Assembly (NCBI GenBank): GCA_910579415.1
Contig: CAJTUY010000006.1
Coordinates: 1-5,002, forward strand
Source: an uncultured Clostridia bacterium
GTDB lineage: Bacteria; Bacillota; Clostridia; UBA1381
DNA length: 5,002 bases
Direction: 5' to 3'
Shown: positions 1 to 5,002 of the stretch, piece by piece
How positions within the stretch are numbered: position 1 is the stretch's first letter
Layout: every line of letters begins with the position of its first letter
Program-made: the position numbers and the translations under genes
The notes under the pieces: generated by a model
Told to the model about the DNA's origin: nothing
Database searches by the model: none
The model's input: the letters and a program-made list of their open reading frames with translations, nothing else

Positions 1-1104
1 CCCTGGGAAATAAACGCTCCTGAGGAGGTAGTGTTCAGTCCAAACGGTATAGATATATCACGCATCAACCGCGCCTCATACGCAAAGCTGGTAAGGGATA
101 TTTCATACAACGACGGAAAAGATATTTTTTCATATGCCGATAAGGGCGGAGAATTTGAGCTTCGAAGCGCTTTATCAAAATATCTCTACTCATTTCGCGG
201 CATAAAGTGCGCTCCTGACAGAATAATCATAGGCGCAGGCGCCGAATATTTACTTTCCTCACTTGCCGCCCTTTTCGGTTCAAAAACTGCATTTATCACG
301 GAAAACCCATGCGAAACTCACTTTTACAGAGTGCTTTCGTCATATGGACACAATGTAATTACTTTACCTCTAAATTCCGAAAAGTTTGATATTGATGCTC
401 TTTATAAATCTGACGGCAATATACTGTTTACCGACCCTGATGCACGATTTCCGAGAAGCGATGCTATGGACAATAATGAACGTCAGTCACTCCTTGACTG
501 GGCATATTCTGCCGATAACCGCTATATAATCGAAAACTGCTGTGATTCCGAAATAATGTGGGATTCTCATATGCCTTTGTATAATATGGACAATCACGGC
601 AAGGTTATATATCTCGGTTCTTTTTCACGCTCATTTTCACCTGCCGTAAAAACCTCCTATATGGTACTTCCTCAAGAGCTTTTATTGCTTTGGAAGAATA
701 CTCATACTTACTATTACGCGCTTACACCCAAGCTTGAACAGTTTACACTTGAAGCGCTTCTAAGCAAGGGGCATTTTACAAAGCACTACAAGGCTATGCG
801 GCGTCTGTACAGAGAAAAACGCAGGCTTCTTGAGGACTGTCTCACCTCCTCCTTCGGTGACGCAGTAAGTATTTACAGTTGTTCCGGCAGTACGTACATA
901 ACTGCTGTCTTTAAAGACAAAACTCCAAATGAAATTAAACGGCTTACACGAGCAGGCGGTGTAAAGCTGTTTTCACTTAATTCTTATAATATAAAAAAAG
1001 AAACAGAGCCTGTCAAAGATGACAGACTCGTTATAGGTTTCGGCGATTTAAACCGCGAAAAAATTAAACTCGGCATCACGCTTATACAAAACAGCCTCTT
1101 ATAA
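1..1104 (+). CDS. MocR/GabR-type regulator, aminotransferase-fold domain (5' partial, PLP-site degenerate)
   Basis: The frame is open from base 1 to the TAA at 1102-1104 (367 visible residues, codon 1 at base 1). The GTG at 31 is unlikely to be the start: GAGGAGG at 22-28 lies only 2 nt before it, and the protein already reads as the family's linker (FSPNGIDIS, codons 12-20). MocR proteins usually have about 450-480 residues, so the DNA-binding winged helix should lie left of the window. Family landmarks in order are a KGGEFELRSAL block, FRGIKC, IIIGAGAEYLL (codons 75-85), YLGSFSRSFSP (204-214), YMVLP, and a C-terminal RLVIGFGDL. Canonical members bind PLP and regulate vitamin B6 or amino-compound genes. 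Here the Schiff-base Lys of the FSK motif is Arg (codon 210), the phosphate-binding Arg seven residues on is Lys (217), and the EDDYD motif reads ENCCD (178-182). TPSHQFP reads DPDARFP (145-151). The uninterrupted frame suggests a retained, PLP-independent protein. The fold assignment is firm; the target is unknown. Confidence 0.85.
   Translation, partial: PWEINAPEEVVFSPNGIDISRINRASYAKLVRDISYNDGKDIFSYADKGGEFELRSALSKYLYSFRGIKCAPDRIIIGAGAEYLLSSLAALFGSKTAFITENPCETHFYRVLSSYGHNVITLPLNSEKFDIDALYKSDGNILFTDPDARFPRSDAMDNNERQSLLDWAYSADNRYIIENCCDSEIMWDSHMPLYNMDNHGKVIYLGSFSRSFSPAVKTSYMVLPQELLLLWKNTHTYYYALTPKLEQFTLEALLSKGHFTKHYKAMRRLYREKRRLLEDCLTSSFGDAVSIYSCSGSTYITAVFKDKTPNEIKRLTRAGGVKLFSLNSYNIKKETEPVKDDRLVIGFGDLNREKIKLGITLIQNSLL
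991..1029 (-). terminator. Probable rho-independent terminator of the AraC-family gene, inside the MocR coding sequence
   Basis: Read on the minus strand, the arms GAGTCTGTC (1029-1021) and GACAGGCTC (1014-1006) form a 9-bp stem with one G-U wobble and a 6-nt loop (ATCTTT). It is followed by TGTTTC and then seven T (1005-993). It starts about 75 nt past the stop of the C-terminal AraC ORF, which is the right orientation and distance for that transcript. The T-tract is slightly displaced from the stem. On the plus strand the same bases encode the C-terminal part of the MocR protein. No comparable hairpin plus T-run was found for the MocR transcript itself. Confidence 0.6.
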
Positions 1105-1434
1105 TTACCCCTTCACAGCATTTTTCTGCACAAACTGATGTTCTCTAAAAAAATCACGAGGCGACTTATCCGTAAACTTTTTAAATGTCTTATAAAATAC
1201 GGAATAATCCTTAAATCCGCACTCATAACATACCGATGTCAGATTATGACCTTCAAATATCATCTGCTTTGCCACTGTAATTCTTCTTGCATTTATATAT
1301 TCCTTTACAGGAAGGCTCGTATAGCTTTTAAAAGTACGGCACAGATGATATTTTGATATATAAAATTTTTCACATAGCATTTCAAGTGTTATATCTTCAT
1401 AAAAATGCTCATCTATATATTTTTTTACGTCCAT
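1105..1434 (-). CDS. AraC-family regulator, C-terminal double helix-turn-helix half (separated by an in-frame stop)
   Basis: This 109-residue ORF is a complete AraC/XylS-type DNA-binding domain. The first HTH is around residues 15-38 (ITLEMLCEKFYISKYHLCRTFK), followed by the linker helix YINARRITVAKQMI. The second HTH has the family signature VCYECGFKDYSVFYKTFKK (68-86), ending SPRDFF. It is in the same frame as the upstream cupin ORF, separated by TAA 1461-1459 and the codons TPFANKRI, so it is the missing C-terminal part of that regulator. The ATG at 1434-1432 has only a weak upstream purine stretch (GCGG). Independent expression would therefore depend on reinitiation 24 nt after the stop. 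The TAA stop (1107-1105) directly abuts the stop of the convergent MocR gene. Isolated HTH domains of this family can bind DNA, so this half might act without ligand control. That is inference. Confidence 0.8.
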   Translation of the reverse strand: MDVKKYIDEHFYEDITLEMLCEKFYISKYHLCRTFKSYTSLPVKEYINARRITVAKQMIFEGHNLTSVCYECGFKDYSVFYKTFKKFTDKSPRDFFREHQFVQKNAVKG

Positions 1435-1445
1435 AATCCGCTTGT

Positions 1446-1490
1446 TTGCAAACGGCGTTTATTCGTCCCGTAACCTTGCAAACGGCGTTT
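1446..1490 (-). repeat. 15-bp direct repeat pair flanking the in-frame stop in the AraC-family gene
   Basis: TTGCAAACGGCGTTT (plus strand) occurs at 1446-1460 and, identically, at 1476-1490. The offset is exactly 30 bp with 15 non-repeated bases between. On the coding strand the segment reads TPFA-RLRDE-stop-TPFA, so both copies encode TPFA in the same frame and the TAA (1461-1459) takes two of its bases from the inner copy. Removing one 30-bp period leaves ETPFANKRIMDV, joining the sensor and HTH halves without a frameshift. The 15 bp between copies do not resemble either flank, so this is not a simple perfect tandem duplication. Each copy contains a small inverted repeat, AAAC-GGC-GTTT. Confidence 0.9.
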
Positions 1491-1983
1491 CCAGAAACAG
1501 CTCATGATATTCCCTGAGCGCAGAATTTATTTTTGCCAACATTTGTATTATATATGTTTTTATCAGAATGTCACTTTCGGGAACACGATTGACAACATAT
1601 TGTTCAATCATGGAAAAATACTCTCCCAGACCATAACTTTTTACAATATCCGCACTTATTCTGTTCATTGTGCCTGCGGGACGCTGGTTAATCATATAGA
1701 GTAAATCTGTTTCTTCACCTTTCAGATATTCAGGCGAAATTTGAATGAAATGACGTTCGTACACCGCATCTGAATTAAAGCTTATAGTATGTATTTCATC
1801 GGGACGAGTTATAAGCATATCGCCCGCTTCTATCTGATATATGGAATTTTCCACAATATAGCTTGCATTGCCGTTTTTAAAGTACAAAAACTCATAAAAA
1901 TTATGCAGATGCATACGCAGTTCGGGAGGGTCTGCCTTATCATAGCTATACATATAATCCTTATGTCTGAAGGAGATTTTCAT
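1459..1983 (-). CDS. AraC-family regulator, N-terminal cupin sensor half (ends at a premature in-frame TAA)
   Basis: This 174-residue product starts at ATG 1983-1981. A GTG two codons upstream (1989) is rejected because AAGGAG at 1997-1992 sits 8 nt from the ATG but only 2 nt from the GTG. Residues 1-90 are an AraC ligand-binding cupin: MHLHNFYEFLYF (24-35, with H25, H27 and E31), a Y-x-V-E-N strand, IEAGDML (51-57) and RPDEIH (60-65). The rest is the helical dimerisation and linker region. In related regulators this domain senses a sugar and controls an adjacent carbohydrate gene, which fits the divergent GH2 hydrolase 144 bp away. The frame stops at 1461-1459 just before the HTH. Without the 30-bp repeat period the full protein would be about 282 residues, a normal AraC length. 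The N-terminal half alone lacks a DNA-binding domain; at most it could act as a free sensor or dominant-negative dimer partner. Confidence 0.8.
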   Translation of the reverse strand: MKISFRHKDYMYSYDKADPPELRMHLHNFYEFLYFKNGNASYIVENSIYQIEAGDMLITRPDEIHTISFNSDAVYERHFIQISPEYLKGEETDLLYMINQRPAGTMNRISADIVKSYGLGEYFSMIEQYVVNRVPESDILIKTYIIQMLAKINSALREYHELFLETPFARLRDE

Positions 1984-1991
1984 ATCCACCG

Positions 1992-1997
1992 CTCCTT
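1992..1997 (-). promoter_or_regulatory. Ribosome binding site of the AraC-family gene
   Basis: AAGGAG on the minus strand lies 8 nt before ATG 1983-1981. This spacing decides the start in favour of the ATG over the in-frame GTG at 1989-1987. Confidence 0.8.
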
Positions 1998-2016
1998 ACA
2001 TTTCTTTCTCATTACA

Positions 2017-2045
2017 AGTATATCACAAAACAGCAACATTTGCAA
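2017..2045 (-). promoter_or_regulatory. Predicted sigma-A promoter of the AraC-family gene
   Basis: On the minus strand, TTGCAA (2045-2040, 4 of 6 to TTGACA) and TATACT (2022-2017, 5 of 6 to TATAAT) are separated by exactly 17 bp. The -10 is preceded by TGA, giving an extended -10. The start site would fall near 2010, leaving a leader of roughly 27 nt that contains the AAGGAG site. The -35 lies between the two ACAGCAA repeats, so autoregulation by the encoded protein is plausible. Confidence 0.65.
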
Positions 2046-2059
2046 TATTTACAGCAATA
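2030..2059. promoter_or_regulatory. Candidate AraC-type operator: two direct half-sites 21 bp apart
   Basis: ACAGCAACA (2030-2038) and ACAGCAATA (2051-2059) share 8 of 9 bases in direct orientation with a 21-bp period, two helical turns. AraC-family activators commonly bind direct half-sites at about this spacing. The distal copy ends a few bases upstream of where the GH2 -35 would be, and the pair brackets the -35 of the regulator's own promoter. The repeat is short and the region AT-rich, so chance is possible. Confidence 0.4.
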
Positions 2060-2083
2060 AAACACAATTCTTTTTTAGCGGTT

Positions 2084-2101
2084 TATGTTATGATTAACAT
2101 A
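2084..2101. promoter_or_regulatory. 18-bp palindrome over the GH2 -10 region
   Basis: TATGTTA (2084-2090) and TAACATA (2095-2101) are perfect 7-bp inverted arms around TGAT. The palindrome covers the predicted extended -10 and the expected start site of the GH2 gene, a position typical of a repressor operator. No regulator family is recognised from the sequence. Confidence 0.4.
2086..2094 (+). promoter_or_regulatory. Predicted extended -10 promoter of the GH2 gene
   Basis: TGT-TATGAT gives an extended -10 (TGn plus 5 of 6 to TATAAT). Around 2066-2073 there is no recognisable TTGACA-like -35, as expected for a promoter needing an activator bound just upstream. Transcription would begin near 2101, giving a leader of about 27 nt. 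Confidence 0.5.
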
Positions 2102-2110
2102 TATCGCAAC

Positions 2111-2117
2111 GAAAGGA
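2111..2117 (+). promoter_or_regulatory. Ribosome binding site of the GH2 gene
   Basis: GAAAGGA lies 10 nt upstream of ATG 2128-2130. It supports this start, which is immediately followed by a signal peptide. Confidence 0.65.
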
Positions 2118-2127
2118 TTGATTTACA

Positions 2128-5002
2128 ATGAAACGAGGTATTTCACTAATCTGTTCATTGGCTCTTGCCCTTCAGACATTACTGGGAGCAGTGAGCATAA
2201 GTGCGGCAGACAATGATGCGGATGAATCTTACACCGCACCGGATTCTCCTGCTGTTACATACAATATGAACTTAGACTGGAAATTCAAGGAGGCGCCAGA
2301 TGGCGTTACCACGCCATTTAAGACAGCATATGAAGCTGTCGCAAAAAACGGCAAACAGTTCTATGAAGTCGGTTATGACGATTCTGACTGGGAGGGCGTA
2401 AGTATTCCTCATGCCGTAAACGGCGAGGACTCCTTCATATCAAACACAAGAGATGCAGGCGGCGGCGCAGGCAGAATGGGTGTATTTCTTTACAGAAAAA
2501 CATTTACCATACCTGAAAATGCCAACGGCAAAATATTCTTCGAACTCGAGGGTATACGTCAGGCTGCATATGTGTGGGTAAATGGTCAGAAAGTCGGTTA
2601 CTATGAAGCAGGTATCACGGCTATGGGCTTTGATATTACAGGCTTTGTAACACCCGGACAGACTGCTCTTATTGCAATAGCAAATGACGCTACTGCAACA
2701 AGCGGAAACCCAAACAGATTTATGTATGAAACCGTTCCCGGCGAGGAATGGGGTTCGAGCTATACTCCCGACAACTTTAAAACAAGTGTGGGAGGCGGCA
2801 CGGGACATCAGTGGAATGTCCGCAGCTTCAACGAAGTTCAGGCAGGTCTTGTTTATAACGCATACCTGCATGTAAAAGGCAATGTTTATCAGACTCTTCC
2901 TCTCTATAACAACCTCAAAACAACGGGTAATTACATCTACGCCGACAACTTTGATACGCGTGAAAACAAAGCAACTATCCACGTTGACGCTGAAATCAGA
3001 AACGAATCGGCATCTGACGGTGATTACTCGTTAGAGGTTGCAGTTACCGACCATGTAGGAAAGCTTGCATACAGCTTTAAATCAGATTCTGTAAAAGTTC
3101 CTGCTGCTAAGGATAATGGCACTGTTTTCCAGACAGCTGTTGAAAACGACGTATACGATAAGGCGAATACAGATAACCCTGTCGGCATTACAAAGGTAAA
3201 TACAGTAGATGTTACTCACATCGAAGCGAGCATCAACGCTGACGATGTACGTTTCTGGACTGTTGACGACCCGTATCTTTATACGGTTTATACTATATTA
3301 AAGGACGCAAACGGCGCTGTTATTGATGTTCAGAAAAAGGATACAGGATTCAGAAAAGTAAGCTATGACCCCAACGCCGGTATTCTTATAAACGATAAAT
3401 CCGTATGGCTCAAAGGCTACGCACAGCGTTCTACAAATGAATGGGCAGTAATAGGTGTAGCTACTGACTGGCTTACAGACTATGATATGTCGCTTCTTAA
3501 AGAAAACAACGCAAACTTTATCCGCTGGATGCACGTTGCTCCGAAGCCAAACGAAGTCCGTTCATCTGACCGCTACGGAATAGCCGTCGTATGTCCGGCA
3601 GGAGATAAAGAAGGCGAAGCCGTAGGCAGAGCATGGTCACAGCGTGCAGAGGCTATGCGCGACGCAATGATTTATTTCAGAAACAGTCCTTCAGTTCTGT
3701 TTTGGGAAACAGGAAACAGTGCAATTTCAGGCAAAAAGGCTGCTGAGATGCAACAGCTTCGTGATGAAATTGACCCTAAAGGCATGCGTTTTATAGGAGC
3801 GCGTTCAACTAAAAACGCTCCTGACCAGCTTAATTATGAATATAACTATGCAGGCACAATGTACGGTAACTATGCTTCAGACGCACTTGCAGCTATGAAA
3901 ACAAACGGAATATACGGTCCTATTATGGAAACGGAATATGCACGTGAGGAAGCGCCCAGACGTGTGTGGGATGATTATTCACCGCCTGATTTTGACTATG
4001 TAAACAAGGCTCTTAAAAAGACAAAAGCTATAAGTAAAATGGATAATTATGATGCTCATGACCTTACACAGGAGGACATTACAGTAAGCAACGTCAGAGA
4101 GTATAACGGCTATTATTCAAACAGAGCAGGCTCGGGTAACAGCATATATTCAGCTGAGGCAATGATGGTATGGTCAGACTCAAACATGCACGGCAGAAAC
4201 ACAGCTTCTGAAAACTGCCGTACCTCCGGACGTGTTGACCCCGTCCGCCAGACAAAGGAAATGTTTGAGGGTACAAGAGTTGCTCATTCCGACAAACCTG
4301 CTGTCCATATCGTCGGTCACTGGAGCTATCCTAAATTAGAAGGAAATAATTATAAATACTTCGATAAATATTTTGTTGAATTAGGTAAAGACAAAAACAA
4401 CGAATCATATGGTTACTATGAGTATGACAAAAATAAACAGCTTACCCGCGACCCTATCCATAAGACTGTATACGCAATAGGTTCAGATGATGTTGCTTCA
4501 ATGAAGCTGTTCAGAATTGACGGTACTACCGAAACTGAAATAGGTTCTGATAATACGGCTGACAGTAATTTCATATATCAGTTTGACAACATAGATGTAA
4601 CTCAGGGCGATGGCGTAATCGCAAGAGCTTATGACGCAAGAGGTGTGGAAATAGCAACTGATAAAAAAGAGCGTACATACGATGCGTCTGAAATCAAACT
4701 TATCCCCCACACCGCAGATGAATGGCGCGCAGACGGCTCCGACATCGCATATATCGATGTACAGGTAGTCGATAAAAACGGTAATATATGCGCCTTAAAT
4801 TATGATAAAATAGACTTTACCTATGAAGGCGAAGGCGTTTATCTCGGCGGCTACAACTCCGGTACAGGCACAGGCTGTTTCCAGAACAACTCCGGTTCAA
4901 CAGGTCTTTCAAACTATTTCGGAGGCGCTAAAAACGGTATTTCAACAATACGCAAAGATTATGTATACGCTGAAAACGGAACAAACAGAATTTTTGTAAA
5001 AT
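2128..5002 (+). CDS. Secreted glycoside hydrolase family 2 protein (beta-galactosidase/glucuronidase-like), 3' partial
   Basis: The frame is open for 958 codons and runs off the window. Residues 1-26/27 are a Sec signal peptide (K2 R3, a hydrophobic core, SISAA before acidic residues), so the enzyme acts outside the cell. Residues ~45-230 are the GH2 sugar-binding jelly roll (GVFLYRKTF at 118, VWVNGQKVG at 149). Residues ~280-410 are Ig-like, ending TGFRKV. The TIM barrel spans ~415-740: NFIRWMH (464-469), WETGNS (526-531), METEYAR (600-606) and SDSNMHGR. HKTVY (778 on) begins a DUF4982-like module, and a second Ig-like domain (GEGVYLGGYNSG) starts near 870. Glu603 matches the GH2 nucleophile. 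At the usual acid/base position (the E of GNE) there is Ser531, with Glu527 four residues earlier; from memory, relatives of this branch share a GN-x motif without Glu. The glycan substrate cannot be told from sequence. The divergent AraC-type gene is the likely local regulator. Any dockerin or wall anchor would lie past the edge. Confidence 0.88.
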   Translation, partial: MKRGISLICSLALALQTLLGAVSISAADNDADESYTAPDSPAVTYNMNLDWKFKEAPDGVTTPFKTAYEAVAKNGKQFYEVGYDDSDWEGVSIPHAVNGEDSFISNTRDAGGGAGRMGVFLYRKTFTIPENANGKIFFELEGIRQAAYVWVNGQKVGYYEAGITAMGFDITGFVTPGQTALIAIANDATATSGNPNRFMYETVPGEEWGSSYTPDNFKTSVGGGTGHQWNVRSFNEVQAGLVYNAYLHVKGNVYQTLPLYNNLKTTGNYIYADNFDTRENKATIHVDAEIRNESASDGDYSLEVAVTDHVGKLAYSFKSDSVKVPAAKDNGTVFQTAVENDVYDKANTDNPVGITKVNTVDVTHIEASINADDVRFWTVDDPYLYTVYTILKDANGAVIDVQKKDTGFRKVSYDPNAGILINDKSVWLKGYAQRSTNEWAVIGVATDWLTDYDMSLLKENNANFIRWMHVAPKPNEVRSSDRYGIAVVCPAGDKEGEAVGRAWSQRAEAMRDAMIYFRNSPSVLFWETGNSAISGKKAAEMQQLRDEIDPKGMRFIGARSTKNAPDQLNYEYNYAGTMYGNYASDALAAMKTNGIYGPIMETEYAREEAPRRVWDDYSPPDFDYVNKALKKTKAISKMDNYDAHDLTQEDITVSNVREYNGYYSNRAGSGNSIYSAEAMMVWSDSNMHGRNTASENCRTSGRVDPVRQTKEMFEGTRVAHSDKPAVHIVGHWSYPKLEGNNYKYFDKYFVELGKDKNNESYGYYEYDKNKQLTRDPIHKTVYAIGSDDVASMKLFRIDGTTETEIGSDNTADSNFIYQFDNIDVTQGDGVIARAYDARGVEIATDKKERTYDASEIKLIPHTADEWRADGSDIAYIDVQVVDKNGNICALNYDKIDFTYEGEGVYLGGYNSGTGTGCFQNNSGSTGLSNYFGGAKNGISTIRKDYVYAENGTNRIFVK

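Noticed and set aside
31..33. GTG as start of the first gene, with GAGGAGG just upstream
   Set aside because: Spacing is only 2 nt, the frame is open to the window edge, and the upstream codons already fit the interdomain linker of a longer MocR protein.
1115..1135. Hairpin GCA-TTTTTC-TGC as a terminator for the MocR gene
   Set aside because: The stem is only 3 bp and there is no following T-tract.
1789..2097. 102-codon plus-strand frame crossing the regulator's 5' end and the divergent promoter
   Set aside because: It is antisense to the cupin domain, has no family features, and runs through well-formed promoter elements.
2129..2145. TGAAA-N7-TTTCA near the GH2 start as a catabolite-repression (cre) site
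   Set aside because: It lacks the central CG core and symmetry of the cre consensus and lies within the signal-peptide codons.
2140..2160. Lipoprotein signal (Cys9) in the GH2 leader
   Set aside because: The residues before the Cys (S-L-I) do not fit a lipobox and the Cys is too near the N-terminus, before the end of the hydrophobic core. A normal signal peptidase I site after A26 or A27 fits better.
2440..2982. 180-codon open frame on the minus strand
   Set aside because: It lies wholly antisense to the GH2 jelly-roll region, which has clear family motifs. Its translation resembles no family, is Cys/Val/Ile-rich as expected for an antisense shadow, and lacks a convincing ribosome site.
3307..3316. 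GCAAACGGCG in the GH2 gene, matching 10 bp of the 15-bp repeat
   Set aside because: It encodes a common Ala-Asn-Gly turn in another gene and the match ends at 10 bp, so it is most likely coincidence.

Overview
The window looks like a piece of a low-GC Firmicutes genome, most likely an anaerobic gut or rumen Clostridia relative (Oscillospiraceae/Lachnospiraceae-like). The reasons are the AT-rich coding sequence, purine-rich Shine-Dalgarno sites (AAGGAG, GAAAGGA), TAA stops, and protein families typical of such polysaccharide users. No ribosomal or marker gene is present, so this placement is an inference from style and families. No tRNA, rRNA, CRISPR array or insertion sequence is visible, and no gene-free stretch exceeds 300 bp.

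Layout. (1) 1-1104, + strand: the 3' part of a MocR/GabR-type regulator. Its aminotransferase-fold domain is complete or nearly so, but the N-terminal winged helix lies left of the window. Every PLP-binding signature I could align is altered, including Arg in place of the Schiff-base Lys. (2) 1105-1983, - strand: an AraC-family regulator (cupin sensor plus double helix-turn-helix). An in-frame TAA in the interdomain linker splits it into an N-terminal ORF (1459-1983) and a C-terminal ORF (1105-1434). The TAA lies in a segment bounded by two identical 15-bp direct repeats 30 bp apart, and loss of one 30-bp period would rebuild an uninterrupted frame of about 282 codons. A probable rho-independent terminator for this gene sits inside the 3' coding end of the convergent MocR gene; the two stop codons abut. 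(3) 1984-2127: a 144-bp divergent promoter region with a good -35/-10 pair for the AraC gene, an extended -10 for the downstream gene, a 21-bp-spaced direct repeat that could be AraC half-sites, and an 18-bp palindrome over the second -10. (4) 2128 to beyond 5002, + strand: a large secreted glycoside hydrolase of the GH2 clan. It has a signal peptide, sugar-binding jelly roll, Ig-like domain, TIM barrel, DUF4982-like module and a further Ig-like domain, and is still open at the window edge.

How they fit. The AraC gene and the GH2 gene are divergent and share their control region, the usual arrangement for a local carbohydrate-sensing activator and its target enzyme. In the state sequenced here the regulator cannot be made as one polypeptide, so the GH2 gene may be uncoupled from its activator, unless the two halves work separately or a cell subpopulation carries the repaired allele. 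The MocR gene has no visible functional link to the other two.
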